A stretch of 5,542 nucleotides of DNA from Caldifarciminota bacterium (lineage in GTDB: Bacteria > WOR-3 > Hydrothermia > WGAB01). The notes below the pieces were generated by a model. It saw only the letters and a list, made by a program, of their open reading frames with translations, had not been told where the DNA came from and searched no databases. A program made the position numbers and the translations under genes. The stretch covers positions 1 through 5,542 of the forward strand of contig WGAB01000122.1 of the NCBI GenBank assembly GCA_015489295.1, written 5' to 3'. This document shows, one piece after another, positions 1 through 4,840 of this stretch (position 1 is the first letter of the stretch; each line of letters starts with the position of its first letter).

Positions 1-1145
1 TGGATTATGGGCTCACCGAGGAGCAGAAGAATCTGGCCCGTGCGGCCCGCGAGTTCGCGGAACGGTACATCAAACCCGTGCGCGCCGAGCTGGACCGGGA
101 AAGCCGGTACCCCCGCGAGATCATCCAGAAGATGGGCGAGCAGGGGTTCTTTGAACTCTTTGTGCCCCCGGAATACGGCGGCCAGGGGCTTTCGGTGCTC
201 AATGTGTGCCTGGTGATGGAACACCTTTCCATCGTGGACGGGGGCACAGCCATTTCCTACGGGGTTACCGGCCTGGGCGCGATTCCGCTGATCCTCTTCG
301 GCAACGAGGACCAGAAGCGGCGATATTTGCCGCCTTTGGCCCGCGGTGAGTACCAGGCGGCCTTTGCCCTGACCGAGCCCTGGGCCGGCTCCGACGCCAG
401 CAACATCAAAACCACGGCCGTAAAAAAGGGCGACCGTTACATCCTGAACGGCCAGAAGAAGTTCATCACCAACGGCGGCGAAGCTCAGTTTTACATCGTG
501 ATCGCGGCCACCCAGCCCGACCGGGGGGTGCGCGGGCTCTCGGCCTTCATCGTGGAAAAGGATTTTCCGGGCTTTCGCGTGGGCCGGGCCGAGGACAAGA
601 TGGGGATCCGGGCCTCGGTGCAGCGCGAGATCTTTTTTGACGATGTGGAGGTGCCCGAGGAGAACCTGCTGGGCCGGGAGGGCCAGGGGTTCAAGGTGGC
701 CATGATGACCCTGGACCGGTCGCGGCCCATCGTCGGAGCCCAGGCCCTGGGCATCGCCCAGGGGGCCTTTGAGGAGGCCGTAAAGTACGCCAAGCAGCGG
801 GAACAGTTCGGCAGCCCCATCATTTCGTTCCAGGCGATCCAGTTCATGCTGGCCGACATGGCCATCCAGATTGAGGCCGCCCGGGCGCTGGTGTACAGCG
901 TGGCCCGGTTCATTGATTCCGGGGCCAGGAACATCTCCAAGGCGGCCGCCATGGCCAAAACCTTCGCGTCGGATGTAGCCATGCGGGTGACCACCGATGC
1001 CGTACAGGTGTTCGGCGGCTACGGCTACATGCGCGAGTTTCCGGTGGAAAAGTACATGCGCGACGCCAAGATCACCCAGATTTACGAGGGCACGAACCAG
1101 ATCCAGCGGCTGGTGATCGCCCGCGCCCTGATGCGGGAGTTCTGA
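1..1145 (+). CDS. Acyl-CoA dehydrogenase (5' end cut by the window edge by one base)
   Basis: This is a flavoprotein of the acyl-CoA dehydrogenase family, which makes the alpha,beta double bond in acyl-CoA and passes electrons to an electron-transfer flavoprotein in the cytoplasm. The reading frame is open from the left edge. Bases 1-2 are 'tg', followed by codons for [20 protein letters not shown], a typical family N-terminus. The start codon is therefore probably (A)TG with its first base just outside the window, giving 381 residues, a normal length. On that numbering the first family signature ([10 protein letters not shown]) is at about 123-132 and the second ([12 protein letters not shown]...) at 336-357. 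The catalytic base is probably E363 in [10 protein letters not shown], the position used by short/medium-chain and butyryl-CoA types. The in-frame GTG at 78 would remove conserved N-terminal helix residues, so I reject it as the start. Substrate chain length cannot be decided. The next gene begins 5 bases after the stop, so co-transcription is likely. Confidence 0.95.
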   Translation, partial: DYGLTEEQKNLARAAREFAERYIKPVRAELDRESRYPREIIQKMGEQGFFELFVPPEYGGQGLSVLNVCLVMEHLSIVDGGTAISYGVTGLGAIPLILFGNEDQKRRYLPPLARGEYQAAFALTEPWAGSDASNIKTTAVKKGDRYILNGQKKFITNGGEAQFYIVIAATQPDRGVRGLSAFIVEKDFPGFRVGRAEDKMGIRASVQREIFFDDVEVPEENLLGREGQGFKVAMMTLDRSRPIVGAQALGIAQGAFEEAVKYAKQREQFGSPIISFQAIQFMLADMAIQIEAARALVYSVARFIDSGARNISKAAAMAKTFASDVAMRVTTDAVQVFGGYGYMREFPVEKYMRDAKITQIYEGTNQIQRLVIARALMREF

Positions 1146-1150
1146 GGCGC

Positions 1151-2944
1151 GTGGCAGGCATCGCCTATCTGGACGGACGGCGGGCCCTGGCGGCCTTCCG
1201 GGCCGGGGCCCTGTGGGTGATCCGGCACCGGGAGGAACTGGACCGGATCAATGTGTTTCCCGTGGCCGACCGGGACACGGGCACCAACCTGGCCCTCACC
1301 CTGGGACGCACGCTGCGGTGGCTCCAGGGCCGCCGGTCACGCGATCTCCGGCAGGTGCTCCGGTGGCTCAGCGAGGCCCTGGTGACCGAGGCCCGGGGCA
1401 ACTCCGGGGTTATCCTGTCCGGGTTTTTCGCGGGCCTGGCCGAGGCCGTGGGCTATCGGGGCCGGCTGCGGGCTCCTTCGCTGGCCCGGGCCCTGCACCA
1501 CGCCATCCGCCGCACCTACGAAAGCCTGGAGGATCCCCGGGAGGGTACCATCCTTACCGTGATCCGCGAGGCCACCGAGGCGGCGCTCCGCTGGAACGGC
1601 CGGGATCTGGTGGAACTCCTGGAGGTGCTGTGGACCGCCGCCCGCGAGGCACTTCAGAAAACCCCGGAGCTGTTGCCCAGGCTCCGGAAGGCCGGCGTGG
1701 TGGATGCAGGCGCCCTGGGCTTTGTCTATTTCCTGGAGGGCATCCGCACCCTGGTGCACCAGGGCTGGTCGGCCGTGCCCCAGGAGGTGGACCTGCCCCC
1801 GGAGGCCGATCACGGCCACGGCCCGGCCGACGAGGCCCCCGCTTACCGCTTTTGCACGGAGGCCGTGCTGGAAACCCGGGAGCCGGCCCCCACCCTGGCC
1901 CGCGACCTGAGGCAACAACTCGCGCCCCTGGGCGATTCGCTGGTGCTCTCGGCCACCCACCGGCTGGTGCATCTCCATATCCACACCAACGATCCCGAGG
2001 ATGTGTACCGCCGGCTTCGCCGGTTCGGCACCCTGGTTCGGCAAAAGGCCCAGGACATGCAGGCCCAGGTGGCCGGCGAGCGCCGGGCGCCGCTGGGCCT
2101 GGTGCTGGATTCCACGGGCGATGTGCCCCTGCTCCTGCAACAGGAACTGGGGATCCAGGTGGCGCCCCAACAGATTCTGGTGGAGGGCCGGGTGTACCTG
2201 GACCGGGTGGAGGTCACACCCGACCAGATCCTGGCCTGGCTCCAGCAGGGCAAGCGGATCACCAGTTCCCAGGTGAGCCCCGCCACCCTGGAACACGCGG
2301 TCCGCCGGGCCCTGGAACGGGCCGATCAGGTGCTGGTGCTCACGGTGTCTTCACGCCTTTCCGGCACCTATCAGAACGCCGTGGCCGTGGCCCGGCGGTT
2401 TCCAGGCCGGGTGTGGGTGTGGGACACCTGGTCCATTTCCCTCGGCATGACCCTCCAGGGGCTGATGGCCCTGGACCTGGCCCGCCAGGGCCGGAGTACG
2501 GAGGAGATCCTGCAGGTGCTCCAGCGGGTTCGGGACCGGGCCGTGCTCTTCTTTACGCTGCCCACCCTGCGGTACCTTTTACGGAGCGGCCGCATTTCCC
2601 GGCTGCAGGGGCGCGTGGGCATGCTCCTGGGCGTTCAACTGGTCATGGCCCTGGAGGAGGGCCGCATTGTGAAGAAAGCGTCGGCCTTTTCGGAACAGGG
2701 CGTGCGGCGCCGGGTGCTGCGCCTGCTGCAGCAGACCCTGGATCCCCGGGAGCGGTACGACATGGCCGTGGCCTGGAACACGCAGCCCGAGGTGCGGGAA
2801 TGGCTGGAACCCTATCTGCGGGAGCACTTTCGGGTTCGCCGGTTCCTGGCCACGGAGATCACGCCGGTGATCTCCCTGCACACCGGGCCCGGGGCCTGGG
2901 GCGTGTTCGCCCTGCCCGTGCCCGAGGAACTGGCCGATACCTGA
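1151..2944 (+). CDS. Fused fatty acid kinase: DhaL/FakA kinase + FakA middle domain + DegV/FakB-like domain
   Basis: This 597-residue protein probably binds a free fatty acid and phosphorylates it with ATP to acyl-phosphate, which can feed phospholipid synthesis through PlsX/PlsY. Residues 1-205 are a DhaL (DAK2) kinase domain. It shows NVFPVADRDTGTN (34-46, Mg-binding Asp), ARGNSGVILSG (81-91), EGTILTVIREA (131-141) and GVVDAGALGFVYFLEG (182-197). Residues 230-310 match the FakA middle domain: C235 and H276/H278 in HLHIHTN correspond to residues I recall as its zinc ligands. Residues 313-597 form a complete DegV fold with DST (320-322), SSQVS (372-376), SSRLSGTY (400-407), RSGRIS (478-483) and HTGPG (H577), the positions lining the FakB lipid pocket. 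Usual FakA ends in a shorter, lipid-free DegV-like domain, with FakB as a separate protein; here both roles seem to sit on one chain. The GTG start is chosen because LDG (7-9) is normally close to the family N-terminus; the Shine-Dalgarno is weak (GGGAG at 1135-1139). R41 replaces the usual Gly. The biochemical role is inferred from the families. Confidence 0.88.
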   Translation: MAGIAYLDGRRALAAFRAGALWVIRHREELDRINVFPVADRDTGTNLALTLGRTLRWLQGRRSRDLRQVLRWLSEALVTEARGNSGVILSGFFAGLAEAVGYRGRLRAPSLARALHHAIRRTYESLEDPREGTILTVIREATEAALRWNGRDLVELLEVLWTAAREALQKTPELLPRLRKAGVVDAGALGFVYFLEGIRTLVHQGWSAVPQEVDLPPEADHGHGPADEAPAYRFCTEAVLETREPAPTLARDLRQQLAPLGDSLVLSATHRLVHLHIHTNDPEDVYRRLRRFGTLVRQKAQDMQAQVAGERRAPLGLVLDSTGDVPLLLQQELGIQVAPQQILVEGRVYLDRVEVTPDQILAWLQQGKRITSSQVSPATLEHAVRRALERADQVLVLTVSSRLSGTYQNAVAVARRFPGRVWVWDTWSISLGMTLQGLMALDLARQGRSTEEILQVLQRVRDRAVLFFTLPTLRYLLRSGRISRLQGRVGMLLGVQLVMALEEGRIVKKASAFSEQGVRRRVLRLLQQTLDPRERYDMAVAWNTQPEVREWLEPYLREHFRVRRFLATEITPVISLHTGPGAWGVFALPVPEELADT

Positions 2945-3030
2945 GGTCCCGCCGCGGTGCGGATCCCTGAGACCCGAGAGGCGGCAGGTCGTTTCCAGTT
3001 ATCCCCGAAGACGCCTTCAAGCCCCGGCAA

Positions 3031-3067
3031 TTAAAAACCCCAGGGAGCGGGGACAGACTCCCTGGGG
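3031..3067 (-). terminator. Rho-independent terminator, perfect 10-bp stem and T5 tract
   Basis: Read on the - strand, CCCCAGGGAG (3067-3058) pairs perfectly with CTCCCTGGGG (3047-3038) across a 10-base loop and is followed directly by TTTTTAA (3037-3031). The + strand has only A before the hairpin and no T tract after it, so it works in the - direction only and would not stop the kinase-gene transcript. It lies 130 bases beyond the stop of the secreted-protein gene, long for a simple terminator. It may instead end a separate short transcript. Confidence 0.8.
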
Positions 3068-3096
3068 CAGGAGGGGGTGGTTGGATGGGGATGGTG
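3032..3096 (-). ncRNA. Candidate small RNA of about 65 nt, C-rich with an anti-Shine-Dalgarno-like stretch (or 3' UTR end)
   Basis: A promoter-like pair at 3130-3102 points at the terminator hairpin at 3067-3031. If it is active, the transcript would start near 3096 and end in the T tract near 3032. Its 5' half (3095-3068) is almost free of G and could stay single-stranded. It contains CCCCCTCCT (3077-3069), complementary to AGGAGG-type ribosome binding sites such as those seen upstream of the - strand genes here. The hairpin loop carries a second C run (TCTGTCCCCG). No protein start exists inside it. Known C-rich bacterial small RNAs act by pairing with ribosome binding sites, but I do not recognise this one as a member of a named family. 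The alternative is that the segment is only the 3' end of the secreted-protein mRNA, or a REP-like palindrome. Confidence 0.3.
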
Positions 3097-3101
3097 CCTA
3101 A

Positions 3102-3130
3102 TTTTTACACAACTCAGGCTCTCTTGTCAA
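3102..3130 (-). promoter_or_regulatory. Sigma70-type promoter candidate facing the hairpin
   Basis: On the - strand TTGACA (3130-3125) is a perfect -35 consensus. It is followed after exactly 17 bases by TAAAAA (3107-3102), four of six matches to the -10 consensus, in a locally AT-rich patch of otherwise GC-rich DNA. No - strand gene begins downstream before the terminator hairpin, so the promoter would drive only a very short transcript. The site lies downstream of the secreted-protein stop codon. Confidence 0.4.
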
Positions 3131-3132
3131 CC

Positions 3133-3154
3133 CCTCGGAGCCGGGGACCTCGGA
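3133..3154 (-). repeat. Short direct repeat TCCGAGG x2 just upstream of the -35 box
   Basis: Two identical 7-base copies, TCCGAGG at 3154-3148 and 3139-3133, lie 15 bases apart on the - strand. The second ends two bases before TTGACA. Direct repeats in this place can bind an activator, but in GC-rich DNA a 7-base repeat may be chance. The first copy is also half of a small hairpin (CCTCG/CGAGG). Confidence 0.25.
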
Positions 3155-3197
3155 CGAGGCGCTCTATCGAGAAATCGGGCGGGTTTCCGACTGTTTG

Positions 3198-3935
3198 TTA
3201 CCGGGGAAGGTACACCACCGACCGGCTGAGCACCCGCCTGCCGCTTTGTACCCGAACCCGATAGATCCCGGCCGGGATTCCCTGGCCCGGGCTCCAGGTG
3301 ATCACCTGTCGATGGGCCAAACGGGCAAAGGTCCAGTTCCGAAGCAACGCGCCGTTTGCCGAGACAATGGTCAGATCCACAGGACCGGATGTGGGATTCA
3401 GCACGATCCGGAACTCCTGAAGGGCCAGGGAAGGGATTTCGGCGAGCGGTAACCCGGGTGCGCCGGACCCGGTTTCGGCCACAGCCTGGGGCTCTGAGGT
3501 GAGTACCAGGCTGCGGTTGGGCCCACTGTAGCCACCCCGATGGGCGGCCACGTAGAGTTTGACGGAGCCCACCGGCGAATCAGGCGCGGTCCAGTAAAAG
3601 GTGTAGGTCGCCTGGTCATAGGAAATGCCGCGGATGCCCGTGCCCTCGCCGGAGTGGGTGTAGGTTGTGGTGTGGAGTCCGGCCTGGAGGGTGCCCTGGG
3701 GCTGATTGCTCTCGTCCAGCACACAGGCGTTGAAGTTCTTGATGGTACCTCCGGACGTGGAAACCGTGATTTCATAGGTTTCTCCCGGCGTGTAGGTGCT
3801 GGGAAATCCAGAAACCTGCAGCGAGAAGGAGCCGCTGCCGTGGCAGGTGGCGGCGCAGGATCCGTTGCTTACCGGGGACCCTGCATAACCCGTGTAAAAG
3901 GGTTTGGCGATGAGCAAAACCCAGAGCCAGAGCAT
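3198..3935 (-). CDS. Secreted choice-of-anchor V/Reeler-like protein with CX3CH motif and T9SS-type C-terminal sorting domain
   Basis: This 245-residue exported protein has no assigned enzyme function. The start at 3935 is chosen because AAGGAGG lies 7 bases upstream and the protein then begins directly with a hydrophobic signal sequence (residues 2-10, LWLWVLLIA); an upstream in-frame ATG at 3971 would bury the Shine-Dalgarno in the coding region. After the signal come GYAGSPVSNGSCAATCHGSG (17-36) and a beta-rich domain to about residue 150, the layout of 'choice-of-anchor V' proteins, in which a TG(A)P...C..CH segment precedes a Reeler-like fold. Here the Cys/His motif is C27-AAT-C31-H32, with three residues between the cysteines instead of two, so covalent heme attachment is uncertain. 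Residues 176-245 (NPTSGPVDLTI..., GIPAGIYRVRVQSG) resemble a type A sorting domain of type IX secretion, predicting export to the cell surface or medium. The gene has its own promoter candidate and is probably not part of the mer transcript. Confidence 0.82.
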   Translation of the reverse strand: MLWLWVLLIAKPFYTGYAGSPVSNGSCAATCHGSGSFSLQVSGFPSTYTPGETYEITVSTSGGTIKNFNACVLDESNQPQGTLQAGLHTTTYTHSGEGTGIRGISYDQATYTFYWTAPDSPVGSVKLYVAAHRGGYSGPNRSLVLTSEPQAVAETGSGAPGLPLAEIPSLALQEFRIVLNPTSGPVDLTIVSANGALLRNWTFARLAHRQVITWSPGQGIPAGIYRVRVQSGRRVLSRSVVYLPR

Positions 3936-3942
3936 GAACGAA

Positions 3943-3949
3943 CCTCCTT
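3943..3949 (-). promoter_or_regulatory. Strong ribosome binding site that sets the start of the secreted protein
   Basis: AAGGAGG on the - strand is a near-perfect Shine-Dalgarno, 7 bases before the ATG at 3935-3933. It decides in favour of this start over the in-frame ATG at 3971. Confidence 0.85.
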
Positions 3950-4017
3950 GGTTTTTGCACGCTGCCTGCAACCGAGCCTACGGAAAGGGGTGCACACCCT
4001 ACAGGACTACAAAAACA

Positions 4018-4046
4018 AGATTAACCTGACAGGGTGGATCTGTCAA
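4018..4046 (-). promoter_or_regulatory. Sigma70-type promoter candidate for the secreted protein, overlapping an inverted repeat
   Basis: On the - strand TTGACA (4046-4041) is a perfect -35 box, 17 bases before TAATCT (4023-4018), a weak -10 (three of six). Transcription would begin near 4011, giving a leader of about 75 bases before the ATG at 3935. The -35 box overlaps the inverted repeat TGACAG-N7-CTGTCA (4045-4027), which could be an operator that blocks RNA polymerase when bound. The leader contains small palindromes (GGGTG/CACCC near 3988-3999; TTGCA/TGCAA at 3955-3971) but no riboswitch I recognise. Confidence 0.5.
4027..4045. repeat. Inverted repeat TGACAG-N7-CTGTCA, possible operator
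   Basis: Six-base perfect arms at 4027-4032 and 4040-4045 are separated by 7 bases. The repeat covers most of the -35 box and the first part of the promoter spacer. That position suits a repressor site. The repeat is short, so a chance origin cannot be excluded. Confidence 0.35.
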
Positions 4047-4076
4047 GAAACCCCAGTAGATGCGCCAGGACCGGGG
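4045..4076 (-). terminator. Terminator of the mer genes
   Basis: On the - strand CCCCGGT (4076-4070) pairs with ACTGGGG (4057-4051), seven pairs with one G-T wobble and a 12-base loop. It is followed by TTTCTT (4050-4045). It begins 13 bases after the merP stop codon, the expected place for the end of the mer transcript. Its T tract merges into the TTGACA of the next promoter. Confidence 0.6.
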
Positions 4077-4089
4077 CTCATCTCTGCGC

Positions 4090-4473
4090 TCAGGGATGGT
4101 CTTGGGGTTGGGGAGGGCCACGCCAGCCCGTGGATTGCCGGAGCCATACCTCGGCGGGCACCACCCGGAGGGTTTCCGAGGTCATCGGCAACGGAACGCG
4201 CACACTGTCGGGAGCATCCTCGCTTTCCAGGTACACCGGATACCCGAGATGAAGCAATTGCTGGACCAGGGGCCTCGCCTTCTCGGGCGGGACCAGGAGG
4301 GTAAACCGCGCATAAGGCGGGGTCAGATCCCGGTGCACGGGCTTGGCTCCCTGCTGGCGGAAGACAACCCCGAGGGACACCGCGCAGGCTTTGCAGGTAA
4401 CATTGCCGACCACCACCCGAAGCGTATCGGCCGGCGAAAGTGCCGAGACCACGAGGAGAAGTTTCCAGAGCAT
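4090..4473 (-). CDS. merP: MerP-like periplasmic mercury-binding protein with C-terminal extension
   Basis: This 127-residue protein probably binds Hg(II) in the periplasm and hands it to MerT. The start at 4473 follows GGAGG at a 6-base spacing and gives a short signal peptide (residues 1-15, MLWKLLLVVSALSPA). An upstream in-frame ATG at 4563 lies inside merT and is rejected. Residues 17-83 form a heavy-metal-associated (HMA) domain: NVTCKAC (24-30) supplies the metal-binding pair C27/C30, and HLGYPVYLE (75-83) is the usual last strand, as in GYPS/GYPV of MerP. The usual Met of GMTCxxC is Val here. Typical MerP is about 91 residues and ends soon after the HMA fold. This one continues for about 40 residues (86-127) with no cysteine, rich in Pro and Val and ending QPQDHP. 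The merT stop is 2 bases upstream and a terminator follows, so merP is the last gene of the mer unit. The HMA assignment is firm; the MerP role rests on context. Confidence 0.85.
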   Translation of the reverse strand: MLWKLLLVVSALSPADTLRVVVGNVTCKACAVSLGVVFRQQGAKPVHRDLTPPYARFTLLVPPEKARPLVQQLLHLGYPVYLESEDAPDSVRVPLPMTSETLRVVPAEVWLRQSTGWRGPPQPQDHP

Positions 4474-4475
4474 GG

Positions 4476-4829
4476 TCAGCCTCCGGGGAGCAGGAATCGG
4501 GTCAGCAGCCAGGGGCTGAGGGTGAAGAAGAGCAGCAGGATCCCACTGATCCCCATGAGCCACAGCGATTTCCGATGGCTCTGAGGAGTGGGACAGGCGT
4601 CGTCGGCCTCACAGGTGGCGGGTTTTCGAAGTTCCTTCAGACCGGCCCAGCCCCAGAGAGCCCAGGCGATCGCCAGCAGGGGAAGGCGGAAGGGTTCCAG
4701 GGCCGAAAGGCTGGCAACCCAGGCGCCAGAGATACCCAGCCCGAGGAGGACAAGAGGACCCAGGCAACACACCGAAGCGGCAAGGCCCGCGGTCAGGGCC
4801 CCACCGAGAGAAAGGAGTTTCCCTTTCAT
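4476..4829 (-). CDS. merT: MerT mercuric ion transport protein
   Basis: This 117-residue inner-membrane protein takes Hg(II) from MerP and moves it to the cytoplasm for reduction by MerA. It has three hydrophobic segments, about 8-33, 43-64 and 88-113. The first holds the vicinal pair C21-C22 in ASVCCLGPLVLLGLGISGAW, the hallmark of MerT. The loop after the second holds C73 and C79 (CEADDAC), matching the second MerT cysteine pair. SALEPFR (42-48) is also typical. The start at 4829 is preferred because GGAGG lies 5 bases upstream. An alternative ATG at 4844 overlaps the merA stop as ATGA and would add MMEGT, but has no Shine-Dalgarno. The gene starts 11 bases after the merA stop and ends 2 bases before merP, so the three genes are almost certainly one transcript. 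The length is normal for the family (about 116). Confidence 0.93.
   Translation of the reverse strand: MKGKLLSLGGALTAGLAASVCCLGPLVLLGLGISGAWVASLSALEPFRLPLLAIAWALWGWAGLKELRKPATCEADDACPTPQSHRKSLWLMGISGILLLFFTLSPWLLTRFLLPGG
4480..4484 (-). promoter_or_regulatory. merP ribosome binding site inside the end of merT
   Basis: GGAGG on the - strand lies 6 bases before the merP ATG (4473-4471) and inside the last codons of merT (Pro-Gly-Gly). Translation of the two genes is probably coupled. The site decides the merP start. Confidence 0.75.
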
Positions 4830-4834
4830 GGTTC

Positions 4835-4839
4835 CCTCC
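4835..4839 (-). promoter_or_regulatory. merT ribosome binding site at the merA end
   Basis: GGAGG on the - strand lies 5 bases before the ATG at 4829-4827 and just after the merA TGA (4843-4841). It favours the 4829 start over the ATG at 4844. Confidence 0.6.
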
Positions 4840-4840
4840 A

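Noticed and set aside
1337..2296. 319-codon - strand frame opposite the kinase gene
   Set aside because: Antisense shadow of a strongly supported gene; no family motif and no credible ribosome binding site.
1213..2970. 585-codon + strand frame inside the kinase gene
   Set aside because: It is a Gly/Pro/Arg-rich shadow caused by high GC at third codon positions. The overlapping frame contains clear DhaL and DegV motifs.
2945..3030. Terminator for the + strand kinase transcript
   Set aside because: Short GC hairpins such as CCGC-GGT-GCGG occur, but none is followed by a T tract, so no intrinsic terminator can be supported.
3085..3264. Small + strand reading frame of 59 codons (MGMVPNF...) with AGGAGG 10 bases upstream
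   Set aside because: It overlaps the 3' end of the well-supported secreted-protein gene on the other strand, its composition is Arg/Ser/Thr-rich and unlike a domain, and the AGGAGG is the complement of the C-rich tract. No promoter on the + strand was seen.
3936..4017. Riboswitch or attenuator in the leader of the secreted protein
   Set aside because: Only small palindromes (5-bp arms) are present; no known riboswitch core, leader peptide or alternative terminator was seen.
3540..4304. 254-codon + strand frame across the secreted protein, the promoter region and merP
   Set aside because: It runs across a terminator, a promoter and parts of two real genes on the opposite strand and has no recognisable domain.
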